DNA from: Paenibacillus darwinianus | GTDB lineage: Bacteria > Bacillota > Bacilli > Paenibacillales > Paenibacillaceae | NCBI RefSeq assembly: GCF_000598065.1 | Contig: NZ_KK082115.1 | Span: 6,068 to 40,790 of the forward strand | DNA length: 34,723 bases | Direction of reading: 5' to 3' | Shown: one piece after another, positions 8,614 to 17,323 of the stretch | Numbering within the stretch: position 1 is the first letter of the stretch | How the letters are laid out: the number at the start of each line of letters is the position of its first letter | Position numbers and translations under genes: made by a program | Notes under the pieces: model-generated | The model's database searches: none | What the model saw: only the letters and a program-made list of their open reading frames with translations | What the model was told of the DNA's origin: nothing

Positions 8614-9702
8614 TTGAGCAACCGCGCATACAATTTCAATGCTGGACCGGCCGCGCTGCCGCTTGAGGTGCTGCAGCAGGCGCAGGAGCAATTCGTCGAT
8701 TTCAACGGAGCCGGGATGTCGATTATGGAAATGTCGCATCGCAGCGCCGCTTACGAGCAAGTGCATAACGAGGCCCAAGCGCTTCTGCGCGAGCTTTTCG
8801 CGATTCCGGACAATTACCGCGTCTTGTTTCTGCAAGGGGGCGCTAGCACGCAATTCGGCATGTTGCCGATGAACCTGCTGACGGCCGGCCGCGCAGCCGC
8901 TTATGCCATTTCCGGCAACTGGGCGAACAAGGCGGTCAAAGAGGCCAAGCTGATCGGCGAGACGATCGTTGCGGCATCGTCCGAGGGCGACGGTTACCGC
9001 CGGACTCCGGCTCTTACCGATATTATCGTCCCCGAGCATGCCGCTTATGTACATATTACCTCGAATGAAACGATTGAAGGCACCCAGTATCAGGCTTTTC
9101 CGGATACGGGCAGCGTCCCGCTGGTGGCGGATATGTCGAGCGATATTTTATCCCGCCCGGTGGATGTGTCGAAGTTCGGCGTCATTTACGCGGGGGCGCA
9201 AAAAAATCTCGGTCCTTCCGGCGTAACGCTCGTCATCATACGCGAAGATCTGGCGGCCGAAAGCCCCAAATCGCTGCCGTCGATGCTGCGCTATGATACG
9301 CATATCAAGAATAACTCACTGTATAATACGCCCCCGTCCTTCGCGATCTATATGGTTAATCTGATGCTGAAATGGATTCGCTCGAGCGGCGGCGTCGACG
9401 CAATCGCGCAGGCGAACCAGGCCAAGACCGCGCTTGTGTACGACACGATCGATAACAGCGGCGGATTTTACACAGGTTTCGCGCTTCCGGTAAGCCGCTC
9501 GCGCATGAACATCACGTTCCGCATTCATAACGAAGAGCTGGAGAAGCTGTTTGTCAAGGAATCCGAGCAGCAGGGCTTTGTCGGACTGAAGGGCCATCGC
9601 GATGTCGGCGGCCTTCGCGCTTCCACCTATAATGCCGTTCCGCTTGAGAGCTGCCAGGCGCTTGCGCAATTCATGGCCGATTTCCAGCGCCGCAACGGGT
9701 AG
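8614..9702 (+). CDS. serC: Phosphoserine aminotransferase SerC
   Basis: PLP enzyme converting 3-phosphohydroxypyruvate to 3-phosphoserine in serine synthesis; the family also serves pyridoxal phosphate synthesis in some bacteria. 362 residues beginning SNRAYNFNAGPAALP, with SIMEMSHRS, LQGGAS, the Schiff-base lysine Lys197 in YAGAQKNLGPSG, and the C-terminal GHRDVGGLRASTYNA. A GTG at 8605 is in frame, but AAGGGG (8600-8605) points to TTG 8614, which also matches the family N-terminus. It is a single gene, closed by the hairpin at 9772-9807. Confidence 0.96.
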   Translation: MSNRAYNFNAGPAALPLEVLQQAQEQFVDFNGAGMSIMEMSHRSAAYEQVHNEAQALLRELFAIPDNYRVLFLQGGASTQFGMLPMNLLTAGRAAAYAISGNWANKAVKEAKLIGETIVAASSEGDGYRRTPALTDIIVPEHAAYVHITSNETIEGTQYQAFPDTGSVPLVADMSSDILSRPVDVSKFGVIYAGAQKNLGPSGVTLVIIREDLAAESPKSLPSMLRYDTHIKNNSLYNTPPSFAIYMVNLMLKWIRSSGGVDAIAQANQAKTALVYDTIDNSGGFYTGFALPVSRSRMNITFRIHNEELEKLFVKESEQQGFVGLKGHRDVGGLRASTYNAVPLESCQALAQFMADFQRRNG

Positions 9703-9771
9703 TGTCCGATTGTTCGGTGTCTTCGCTCTGTTTCGCGCCCGTTTCCTGATCCAATAAAACGCAAAGCAACA

Positions 9772-9807
9772 ACCGCCCTTTCCTCCGGCGACGGAGGAAA
9801 GGGCGGT
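9772..9807. terminator. Bidirectional terminator hairpin between serC and the PhoP-like gene
   Basis: A perfect 15-bp stem (9772-9786 with 9793-9807, 6-nt loop) lies between convergent genes. The T-runs are weak on both sides, so efficiency is uncertain. Confidence 0.65.
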
Positions 9808-9821
9808 GTGCTGTGTATTTG

Positions 9822-10520
9822 TCAGCCTTGCGGAGCGGACAGCTTGTACCCGACATTGCGGACGGTCCAAATATATTCCGGCATCCGGGCGTTATGCTCG
9901 ATTTTGTCGCGCAGATGGCTGATATGGACATCGACGATGCGTGTGTCGCCGAGAAAATGATAATCCCAGACGCCATGCAGCAGCTGCTGGCGGCTGAGGA
10001 CCTTGCCCTTGTGGCGGCATAGAAACAGGAGCAGCTCGAATTCCTTGGGCGTCAGATCGACCGGTTTGCCGTCCATTCGGACCTCGCGCCCCTCGGCCAG
10101 AACGGTCAAGCGTCCCAATTCGTAACGCAGCCCGTCTCCTGAAGCAGGCAGTGTATGGATGCGGCGGAAAATGGCCTGGATGCGTGAGACGAGCTCCTGC
10201 GGACTGAATGGCTTGGTCATATAATCGTCGGCCCCGTTGTCAAGCCCGGCGATCTTGTCGGTCACGTCTTGCAAGGCGGTCAGCATGACAATCGGCACTT
10301 CGTTTCTTTGTTTGCGCAGCTCGCGGCACACTTGAAAGCCATCCATTTTGGGCAGCATCAGGTCGAGCACGATCAAATCGGGCCGGAACGGCTTGAGCAC
10401 ATCGAACACGGCTTCTCCGTCATTCACGCAGCGTACTTCGTAGCCCGCCAGCTTCAGATTGAATTCGATGAGCATCGAGATCGACGGCTCGTCGTCTACG
10501 ACCAATATTTTTTTATTCAC
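9822..10520 (-). CDS. PhoP/PhoB-like orphan response regulator
   Basis: 232-residue OmpR-family regulator, closest by eye to Bacillus PhoP (VNKKILVVDDE, ADDYMTKPFSPQE, LTPKEFELLLFL, GDTRIVDVHISHLRDKIE). The receiver domain has D9/D10 and phosphoacceptor Asp53 in IVLDLMLPK; a winged helix follows. A longer open frame runs upstream to 10640, but the GTG at 10520-10518 is the start: AAAGGAGAG lies just before it and the family N-terminus begins there. No histidine kinase gene adjoins it on either side, so it is an orphan or is paired in trans. PhoP identity is a family resemblance only. Confidence 0.85.
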   Translation of the reverse strand: MNKKILVVDDEPSISMLIEFNLKLAGYEVRCVNDGEAVFDVLKPFRPDLIVLDLMLPKMDGFQVCRELRKQRNEVPIVMLTALQDVTDKIAGLDNGADDYMTKPFSPQELVSRIQAIFRRIHTLPASGDGLRYELGRLTVLAEGREVRMDGKPVDLTPKEFELLLFLCRHKGKVLSRQQLLHGVWDYHFLGDTRIVDVHISHLRDKIEHNARMPEYIWTVRNVGYKLSAPQG

Positions 10521-10656
10521 ACTGGTCTCTCCTTTGCCCTGAATAGTACCTTTATCATACGGAGTGGCGTTAATCGTGATATTAAGCCGGCGTAAACCAA
10601 TTGTTAAACCTTGACGGGATCGAGAGAAAAATAGACGCAAGCAAGGAGGAAGGACG

Positions 10657-11121
10657 ATGGCTTTTCATATCGTATTGGTCGAGCCGGAAATTCCGGCCAA
10701 TACCGGCAACATCGCACGCACATGCGCCGCTACCGGCACGCATCTGCATCTGGTGCATCCGCTCGGCTTCCGGACGGATGATGCGACGCTGAAACGGGCG
10801 GGCCTCGATTACTGGTACGCGGTGAATGTGGAACACCATGATTCGTTCGACGATGTCAGGCGGAAATATGCGGACGGCCGTTATTTTTTTGCCAGCACCA
10901 AAGGAAATAAACGGTATTCGGATTTCCAGTTCAGGGACGGCGATTTTTTCGTATTCGGCAAAGAAACGAAGGGACTGCCGCGTGAGCTGTTGGACGCATA
11001 TCCGGAAAATGGCATGAGAATGCCGATGACGGATAAGGTTCGTTCGCTGAATCTGTCGAACTCCGCGGCCATTGTGGTGTATGAGGCGCTTCGCCAAAAT
11101 CGGTTCCCGGGGCTGATGTAA
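10657..11121 (+). CDS. trmL: tRNA (cytidine/uridine-34 2'-O)-methyltransferase TrmL
   Basis: SPOUT-fold methyltransferase that modifies the wobble base of tRNA-Leu isoacceptors. The 154 residues show the three SPOUT motifs: VEPEIPANTGNIARTC at the N-terminus, FVFGKETKGLP in the middle, and SLNLSNSAAIVVYEALRQ at the end, which forms the SAM-binding knot. Length is typical. AGGAGGAAGG lies directly before the ATG. It is transcribed divergently from the PhoP-like gene. Confidence 0.95.
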   Translation: MAFHIVLVEPEIPANTGNIARTCAATGTHLHLVHPLGFRTDDATLKRAGLDYWYAVNVEHHDSFDDVRRKYADGRYFFASTKGNKRYSDFQFRDGDFFVFGKETKGLPRELLDAYPENGMRMPMTDKVRSLNLSNSAAIVVYEALRQNRFPGLM

Positions 11122-11234
11122 GCCGTTTCAAAAGAGGCCGGCTGGTTTAATTTGAATTGGAGCTTCCTGCTCTTGAAGATGGAACCAAGTTGCGGGAAAT
11201 TAAGCAAAAACGAAAACAAGGAAGGAAAAGCAAC

Positions 11235-11259
11235 GCACTTAAAGAAAGTTTATAAGTGC
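11235..11259 (+). repeat. Inverted repeat upstream of the AbrB-like gene
   Basis: GCACTTA (11235-11241) and TAAGTGC (11253-11259) are perfect inverted arms separated by 11 A/T-rich bases, about 57 bp before the start codon. It may be an operator or a leader hairpin; no convincing -35/-10 pair was found next to it. Confidence 0.4.
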
Positions 11260-11315
11260 ACAGGGTTTCTGCACATGTCATTGACTAGGACTAGGACACA
11301 GGAGAGGTGATATAA

Positions 11316-11564
11316 TTGAAACCGGCTGGAGTTGTGCGTAAAGTTGATCAGTTGGGCCGTATCGTGCTGCCCAAATCGCTTAGAAAAAGGTATCAGATGA
11401 ACGAAGGAGATCCTGTCGAAATTTTGGTACAGGGCGATCACATCATATTGGAGCGCTATCGCCCGAGATGCGTTTTTTGCGGCGCTATGGACGAGGTTCG
11501 CGAATTTAAGGACCGTTATTTATGCGCCGGCTGCATATCCGATATGATCACATTGCGGAAATAA
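11316..11564 (+). CDS. AbrB/SpoVT-family regulator with C-terminal Cys4 zinc ribbon
   Basis: 82-residue transition-state-type DNA-binding protein. The N-terminal swapped-hairpin domain is clear (AGVVRKVDQLGRIVLPKSLRKR, residues about 4-25; DPVEILVQGDHIILERY, about 32-48), and the AbrB-like RIVLPKSLR is intact. Unlike AbrB or Abh, the C-terminal part carries two CxxC pairs (CVFCG and CAGC), which suggests a small zinc ribbon. It starts with TTG 11316 after GGAGAGGTGA. The target genes cannot be inferred. It is followed by a strong two-way terminator. Confidence 0.88.
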   Translation: MKPAGVVRKVDQLGRIVLPKSLRKRYQMNEGDPVEILVQGDHIILERYRPRCVFCGAMDEVREFKDRYLCAGCISDMITLRK

Positions 11565-11603
11565 GCGGTCACCCCAGGCGCTTTTCAACCGAATAGAAAT
11601 CGA

Positions 11604-11635
11604 AAAGAAGCTTCCCGCGACCGGGAAGCTTCTTT
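11604..11635. terminator. Bidirectional terminator between the AbrB-like gene and the mini-protein gene
   Basis: A perfect 14-bp stem (11604-11617 with 11622-11635, loop CGAC) begins with AAA and ends with TTT, as expected for a terminator serving convergent genes; the T-tract is short. Confidence 0.75.
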
Positions 11636-11664
11636 CAATGTCACTTGTCCGGCCGGGGAACCGG

Positions 11665-11769
11665 TTACAGACCTTTGGTCTTGTCGTCGTTGTAGGCCGC
11701 CGTAAGAATGGAGCCGAGGAACAGGACGAAAACGGTCATGACGATGAGGAACTTTAAGCTGAACACCAT
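11665..11769 (-). CDS. 34-residue single-span membrane mini-protein
   Basis: An ATG at 11769 opens a 35-codon frame. Residues 3-24 are a continuous hydrophobic segment (FSLKFLIVMTVFVLFLGS...), followed by a polar tail ending NDDKTKGL. GGAGGTG lies 7-8 bases before the ATG, and a TATAAT (minus strand, 11801-11796) lies upstream. The two-way terminator at 11604-11635 ends it. The promoter element, ribosome site, membrane segment and terminator together argue for a real gene. I do not recognise the family and give no function. Confidence 0.6.
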   Translation of the reverse strand: MVFSLKFLIVMTVFVLFLGSILTAAYNDDKTKGL

Positions 11770-11862
11770 CTCGTACACCTCCAATAGTTGCTTTTATTAT
11801 AACCAATCGTTGGAGAAAAGAAAACGCTCGACATTGTGAACAGATTGTTACAGCTTGTCAGC

Positions 11863-13485
11863 TTATCCGTCCAAGGCTTTGCGGTATTGGCCCGGCGAGC
11901 ATCCGGCTTGCTTCTTGAACACCTTACTGAAGTATTTCTCGTCCTCGTAGCCGACCATGGCTGCGATGTCGGCGATCCTCATCTGAGGATTGCTGAGCAA
12001 TATCTTCGCTTTCTCCATCCGCAGCCGCTCGACGTATTCCGAGAGCGTGCTCCCCGTTTACTGCTTGAAGCGGCGCGAAATGTACTCCCGGCTTAAATAA
12101 AACCGGCCCGCAACGTTGAACAGCGAAAGATCCTTGTCCAGGTGCTGGTCGATGTATTGCAGAATTTCGGCGATTACGCTGCGTTCGGAGCGCTTGCGGA
12201 CGGACAGCGCCTCGGACATTCGGGACAAGGTGCGGATGAGTCGCCTCTCCATCTCACCCGTGAGAAACATGCCTTCTTCATCGTAGACGACGGGCAGTTC
12301 CTCCATAGAGGCGGCCGGCGCATCCTCAGCCGGGGCGACGCCTCTGAATAACGATTGAAGCCATTTCGATTTCAGAATCCGATACTCCTGCTCCCACGCG
12401 GCGACATCGGCCGGGGTGATTTTGTCCATGGCTTGCAGCTCCGAAGTCCATCTCCTGAGCGCAGAAGCTATTTCTTCTTCGCTGCGGCTGACGACCGCCA
12501 AACGAAGCGCTTCCTCAACATCGGACAGGTGAGGTCGTACGGCGGCTGAGGAGCTCCGCGGACGGTAGGAGTGGATAAGCGTTCGCGGATCAAGCAAGTT
12601 ACGGCCCGCCAGCGCCTCCTTGGCTTGTTGCACCGCAACCCTTAAGCCTTTAGGACAAGGCTGCGGGAGGCTGAGGGCGAAATGCATCGGAGCGTTCATC
12701 GTGCGCGATAAGGCCGACTGAAGCTTTTCCAATCTTTCGGAAAGTCTATCGAATCCGTCCCAGAACAGCATGACCACCGCATCCGTCCCGCCGGCAAGCC
12801 GGAACGCGTAACCTGCTTGCCACTGCAGCCGTACGAAGTCGTTCAGCACATTGGCGACCGCGAATGCCAGCAGCTCGCTGTCGCCCCGGAACCGCTTCAG
12901 CAGTGAGACCGGCGACGGATTCAATCCGCATACCACCGCCACGCACGGCGCACCGCCCGTGGGACACCCGAATTCCTTGCCCAGCTGCTCCGCGAGCGGG
13001 ACGTTGACGGACGGCTCCGTTGCAAGCCGCGTAAATACGCTGTCCCAATAAACGGGCTTGTACTGGTTGCGCTCGATATTATGAGCCGATTGCCGCAGAA
13101 GCGCTTCCTTCCGCGCGCGTATGAGATCCGTCGATTTACGGACGGCTTCGTTCAACTGATCGGGCTCCAGCGGTTTGAGCAGGTAGTCGGAGCCGCCGTA
13201 TTTGACAGTATGCCGCATATAATCGAAATCGCTGAAGCCGCTGATCACGATCGTTTGCGTGCCCGGGTAATGGCCGGCAATCCATTCCATCAACGCCTTG
13301 CCGTCCGCGATCGGCATGTGCATATCCGTCAGCACGAGCTCGGGCCGATGCTCGGTGATGAGGCGCTTGGCCTCCTCGCCGTTATCGGCCTCGAGCAGCT
13401 GCTCGAAGCCGTGGCCGGACCAATCGACGAGCAGTTTTACAGCTTCGCGCGCATGTTGTTCATCATCCACAACGAGCACCTTCAT
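11863..13485 (-). pseudogene. YesN-type AraC response regulator interrupted by an in-frame TAA
   Basis: The reading frame has a receiver domain (D7/D8, phosphoacceptor Asp54 in LVLTDMHMP), a middle region, and an AraC-type C-terminus whose first helix-turn-helix reads LSLFNVAGRFYLSREYISRRFKQ. A TAA at 12060-12058 then stops translation at 475 residues. Beyond it the same frame stays open for 64 more codons and encodes exactly the missing part: TGSTLSEYVERLRMEKAKILL, then the second helix-turn-helix IADIAAMVGYEDEKYFSKVFKK and the end at TAA 11865-11863. Intact relatives read KQxTG here, so a single base change (for example GAA or CAA to TAA) explains it. Its ATG overlaps the kinase stop. The product of 13485-12058 would probably bind DNA poorly. 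Confidence 0.85.
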
Positions 13486-15311
13486 CCGACCATTCCCTCC
13501 TTATCGGCGACGGGGATTCGGAGCGTCACCCGCAGACCGGCTCCACCCTCCGTCGATTCGATCGGCTCAAGCTCCAGCCGGGCATCCGGACCGCAATACA
13601 ACCGCAGCCGTGTCATGACATTGGCGAGGCCGATGTGTTCATCCGGCCATTTCTCCTCAAGCTCGTTGCTCCGCAGCATGCCGCGAACCTCCTCCAGCCG
13701 CTGCGCGCTCATGCCCGCGCCGTTGTCCTCGACGGTCACCGTAACCGTCTCGCCGTCCATCCATGCCGATACGGAGAGACGGATAAGTCCGCCGGCCGGA
13801 TCGAACCCATGCTTGAATACGTTCTCGACGAGCGGCTGAACGATCATACGCGGCACCTTGCAGGAGGCCGCTCCCGGCTCGACGGCGACGTCAACGGTCA
13901 GCTTGTCGCCGAACCGCTGCTGCTGCAGATCGAGGTAAGCTTTTACATGCTCGATTTCCTGCGAAATATCGACCTTCTCATCCGAGCCGTTCATCGAATA
14001 GCGCATCATTTTCGCCAATTGGGCGATCAGCGCGTACACCTTGGGCGCCTGGTGCTGCAGGGCGAGCGTGCCGATCGATTGCAGGGCGTTATACAGGAAG
14101 TGCGGCTGGAGCTGCGCCTGCAGCGCTTTTAACTGGTGCGACGTATTGGCCAGCTGCAGCTTGTACTCCCGCAAAATAAGATGGTTGATCGTTTCCATCA
14201 TTTTACGGAATCGGGCGGCCATGATGCCGATTTCATCCGAGCCCTGCAACTTGATGTCCACCTCCAGGTCTCCGGCCTGCACATGACTGATATAGCGGAT
14301 AAGCCGCTTGATCGGATGCGTGATCCGGAACGAAACATAGATAGCCGCCGCGATCGCCGCGAGCAGAAAGGTCGACAGGATGATCGTGTTGACGGCGGTG
14401 ACCTGGCGGGTGCTTGCGGTGACGACGGATTTCGGCAGCAGCCGCACCAGCGTCCAGTTCATGTACGGGGTATTCAGCTTCTCATACACGTACCAGCCGT
14501 CGAAATCGTCGGTTTGCAGCGTCCGCGTGCCGCGCTCCTCCTTGAGCTGCAGCACTTCATCGACCCATTCCTCGCCGAGCCGCTCGCCTCTTGCCGTTCC
14601 TTCCGGCCCGTACACGACGGAGCCCGTCTCGCTCAGCAGGTACAATTGCTCCTTGTCGTCTCCAAACAACTGGCTGGAGATCGAATTGATGACATCGGTC
14701 CGGATGTCAATTGCGATCGTGCCGATTTGTTTGTTTTCCGGAATTTGCATGATTTTGCGGTGGATCGTAATGACTTCTTCCGAAGCATAGTAGGGCGTAT
14801 TAAAAATGCCATAAGGATGGCTGGTATGGGCCTGCTCGATATAAACGCTGCGGTCCGCCGGGATGCGGTCACCGCCGTAGGGCTCGGCCTGCACGGCTTT
14901 GTACAGATTGCCCTTGATGACCAGATATCCTTTGCCCGCGGCTTGGGTATGCAGATACACCTGGCGGATTTCTTTGACGGAACGGGCGATGGACTGCACG
15001 GTCCGGTAAATTTCCTGCTCGGATAAATAATCGGTTTTGCCCTGCTCGAGCACCTTGTACAGCGTATCGCCGAATTTGCTGTCATTATAGGGAAGCAGCG
15101 ATGCCTGATTCGTCACATTGAAATATTGGATCAGATTGGTCTTCCCTTGAAACATCAGGTTTGAAGCTTGCCGCAGCGCGTCTTTCTTGACGATATCCGA
15201 CGTTCGGGCGTTCGTGACAATGATGGACAGCAGCATCGGGACGGCGATCGCGAGGATCAGAAAAACGATGAGCTTCGCCCGCAGACTGCGGCGCATCCAT
15301 TCGAAACGCAT
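13482..15311 (-). CDS. YesM-type membrane histidine kinase
   Basis: 609-residue sensor kinase, partner of the AraC-type regulator whose gene overlaps it by 4 bases (ATGA). TM1 is at about 12-33. The extracellular Cache-like region spans about 34-290, TM2 about 295-317, followed by a HAMP linker. The His_kinase domain contains LQPHFLYNALQSIG with phosphoacceptor His404, and the C-terminal ATPase has VENVFKHGF and EDNGAGMS. ATG 15311 is chosen over an in-frame TTG at 15317 because GGGGAGG is properly spaced for it. Divergent from the sugar importer genes, which it probably controls. The substrate sensed is unknown. Confidence 0.92.
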   Translation of the reverse strand: MRFEWMRRSLRAKLIVFLILAIAVPMLLSIIVTNARTSDIVKKDALRQASNLMFQGKTNLIQYFNVTNQASLLPYNDSKFGDTLYKVLEQGKTDYLSEQEIYRTVQSIARSVKEIRQVYLHTQAAGKGYLVIKGNLYKAVQAEPYGGDRIPADRSVYIEQAHTSHPYGIFNTPYYASEEVITIHRKIMQIPENKQIGTIAIDIRTDVINSISSQLFGDDKEQLYLLSETGSVVYGPEGTARGERLGEEWVDEVLQLKEERGTRTLQTDDFDGWYVYEKLNTPYMNWTLVRLLPKSVVTASTRQVTAVNTIILSTFLLAAIAAAIYVSFRITHPIKRLIRYISHVQAGDLEVDIKLQGSDEIGIMAARFRKMMETINHLILREYKLQLANTSHQLKALQAQLQPHFLYNALQSIGTLALQHQAPKVYALIAQLAKMMRYSMNGSDEKVDISQEIEHVKAYLDLQQQRFGDKLTVDVAVEPGAASCKVPRMIVQPLVENVFKHGFDPAGGLIRLSVSAWMDGETVTVTVEDNGAGMSAQRLEEVRGMLRSNELEEKWPDEHIGLANVMTRLRLYCGPDARLELEPIESTEGGAGLRVTLRIPVADKEGMVG

Positions 15312-15355
15312 GAGCAAAGCCTCCCCATTATCCAGTCATCGGACCTTGTACAGGT

Positions 15356-15385
15356 ATTATAGCGATGATGATTCGAAAAGATCAA
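15356..15385 (-). promoter_or_regulatory. Sigma-A promoter of the YesM/YesN-type genes
   Basis: On the minus strand TTGATC (15385-15380), an 18-bp spacer and a perfect TATAAT (15361-15356), about 40 bp before the kinase start codon. Confidence 0.7.
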
Positions 15386-15492
15386 TATGTTCCACCTTTC
15401 GCGTCATTCGCATCGGTTCCTCGGGCAGACGCGTTTTTTTATACTTGGGTTATCTTGTTATTGTAGTTAACCGTCTGAGAGGAGTAGGTACA

Positions 15493-16371
15493 ATGAGAGG
15501 CAATCGGGTCAGCGAATGGCTGCAGCAGATTGTATTCACGGGACCGGCTACGTTGGCGTTTGCCATAATCGTAGTGCTCCCGTTCTTCATGGGCATGTAT
15601 TATTCGTTTACTGATTGGAATGGAGTTGCAGGCAATCCGACCTTCGTGGGCCTGGACAATTTCAAAGCACTGCTTGCTGACGAGAACTTCCGTACATCGT
15701 TCGGCTTTACGGCCCGCTTCACGGCGGTTGCCGTCGTGCTTACGAATGCGGTCGCTTTCTTGTTGGGGCTGCTGCTCACGCAGCGGCTGAAGACCCGCAA
15801 CATGCTCCGGACGCTGTTTTTTCTGCCCAACGTAATCGGCGGCCTGCTGCTCGGTTTTATCTGGCAGTTTATTTTCGTAAAAGGGTTTGCCGCGATCGGC
15901 GGGCTGACCGGCATCCCGTTCTTCAACCTGCCATGGCTCGGCGACGAGGCAACCGCGTTCTGGGGCGTCGTGATCGTCAGCGTGTGGAGCGGTGCGGGCT
16001 ACCTCATGGTTATTTATATTGCGGCACTGATCAACGTGCCGCAGGATTTGACGGAAGCGGCGGAGATCGACGGAGCAACCGCCTGGCAGCGCCTGCGGCA
16101 CATCATTGTCCCGCTGATCATGCCGGCTGTCACGATTTCGCTGTTTCTGGCATTATCCTGGTCATTCAAAACGTTCGACGTCATCCTGTCGCTCACCGGA
16201 GGCGGCCCCTTCGCCTCGACGAGATCGGTGGCGCTCGACATTTATTTGGAGGCATTCACGAATAACCGTTACGGACTCGGAACGGCGAAGGCATTCGTCT
16301 TCTTCCTCATCGTGGCGGCCATCACGACCTTGCAGGTTTGGATCACGAAGAAACGGGAGGTGCAAGCCTAA
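15493..16371 (+). CDS. Sugar ABC transporter permease, MalF/UgpA type
   Basis: 292-residue inner-membrane subunit of a CUT1-type carbohydrate importer, with about six membrane spans. The cytoplasmic EAA loop (LTEAAEIDGATAWQRLRHIIVPLI) that contacts the ATPase is clear. An upstream extension of the open frame is not used: ATG 15493 follows GAGAGGAG and matches the family N-terminus. Its TAA shares one base with the next ATG. No ATP-binding subunit is encoded nearby, which is common for CUT1 systems that share an MsmX-type ATPase. Confidence 0.93.
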   Translation: MRGNRVSEWLQQIVFTGPATLAFAIIVVLPFFMGMYYSFTDWNGVAGNPTFVGLDNFKALLADENFRTSFGFTARFTAVAVVLTNAVAFLLGLLLTQRLKTRNMLRTLFFLPNVIGGLLLGFIWQFIFVKGFAAIGGLTGIPFFNLPWLGDEATAFWGVVIVSVWSGAGYLMVIYIAALINVPQDLTEAAEIDGATAWQRLRHIIVPLIMPAVTISLFLALSWSFKTFDVILSLTGGGPFASTRSVALDIYLEAFTNNRYGLGTAKAFVFFLIVAAITTLQVWITKKREVQA

Positions 16372-17204
16372 TGGGAATGAAACGATATAGCTTCAGAACC
16401 TTCACAATGGAAATCGCCGCCATTCTGCTGGCCATCGTATTCCTCATCCCGTTTTATTTCCTGATCGGCAACTCGCTGAAGCCGTTCGCGGAAATTCTGC
16501 TCGATTCGGCGGCGCTTCCCAAAAAGCTGAACTGGGACAATTATGCGAAGGCTTGGGAAATCATGAAATATCCGCGGGCGTTCGGCAACTCGCTGCTCAT
16601 AACGGTGACGAGCATCGCAGGTCTTGTATGGATCAGCTCGATGGCCGCCTACCGCATGGTGCGCAGGCCGACAAAGTACAATCAGATTCTGTTCCTGCTG
16701 TTTGTCGCAGCGATGGTCATTCCGTTCCAATCCATTATGATTCCGCTTATGCGGGTAGCCAATTGGTTCAGCCTGATGGGCAGCATGCCGGGGCTCTGGT
16801 TCGCCTATCTCGGCTTCGGCTCGTCGCTGACGATTTTTCTCTATCACGGCTTCGTCAAGTCGATCCCGCTGGAGATCGAGGAATCGGCGGTGGTGGACGG
16901 CTGCTCGCCGTACGGCGTATTTTGGCGAATCGTGTTCCCGCTGCTCAAGCCGATGACGGTCACGATCGTCATTCTGAACAGCCTCTGGATCTGGAACGAC
17001 TTTCTGCTGCCCCAGCTCATGCTTAGCGGGCCGGAGCTGCGCACCATCCCGTTGTCCACGTTCTCGTTCTTCGGGCAATATACAAAAAAATGGGACCTGG
17101 CCCTTGCCGCTCTCGTGATGGGCGTGACGCCGATCGTTATTTTCTTCCTGACGCTGCAGCGTCATATTATCGAAGGGATCACGGCAGGATCGGTCAAAGG
17201 GTAA
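16371..17204 (+). CDS. Sugar ABC transporter permease, MalG/UgpE type
   Basis: 277-residue second permease. Six membrane spans are visible (first at about 13-33, AAILLAIVFLIPFYFLI), with the EAA loop EIEESAVVDGCSPYGVFWRIVFPLL and the typical C-terminal end HIIEGITAGSVKG. ATG 16371 overlaps the upstream stop and is served by GGGAGGTG inside the upstream gene, so the two permeases are coupled. The binding protein gene follows 119 bp downstream. Confidence 0.94.
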   Translation: MGMKRYSFRTFTMEIAAILLAIVFLIPFYFLIGNSLKPFAEILLDSAALPKKLNWDNYAKAWEIMKYPRAFGNSLLITVTSIAGLVWISSMAAYRMVRRPTKYNQILFLLFVAAMVIPFQSIMIPLMRVANWFSLMGSMPGLWFAYLGFGSSLTIFLYHGFVKSIPLEIEESAVVDGCSPYGVFWRIVFPLLKPMTVTIVILNSLWIWNDFLLPQLMLSGPELRTIPLSTFSFFGQYTKKWDLALAALVMGVTPIVIFFLTLQRHIIEGITAGSVKG

Positions 17205-17323
17205 TGGTCAACATTCTACACTTTTTTGTTCAACATCATCGGTGTAGGCGTTTTCAAAGAACAATTATACTGGAAATGTAAAGATTTTAACAGGTTCACA
17301 CAAAAAAGGGAGGAATCAACAAA

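Noticed and set aside
11179-11310. 43-codon frame (MEPSCGKLSKNE...) before the AbrB-like gene
   Set aside because: No ribosome site, no recognisable motif, and its end overlaps the AbrB ribosome site; more likely leader DNA.
13081-13839. Plus-strand open frame of about 250 codons opposite the YesN/YesM-type genes
   Set aside because: Antisense to two overlapping genes with clear domains; no ribosome site and no domain.
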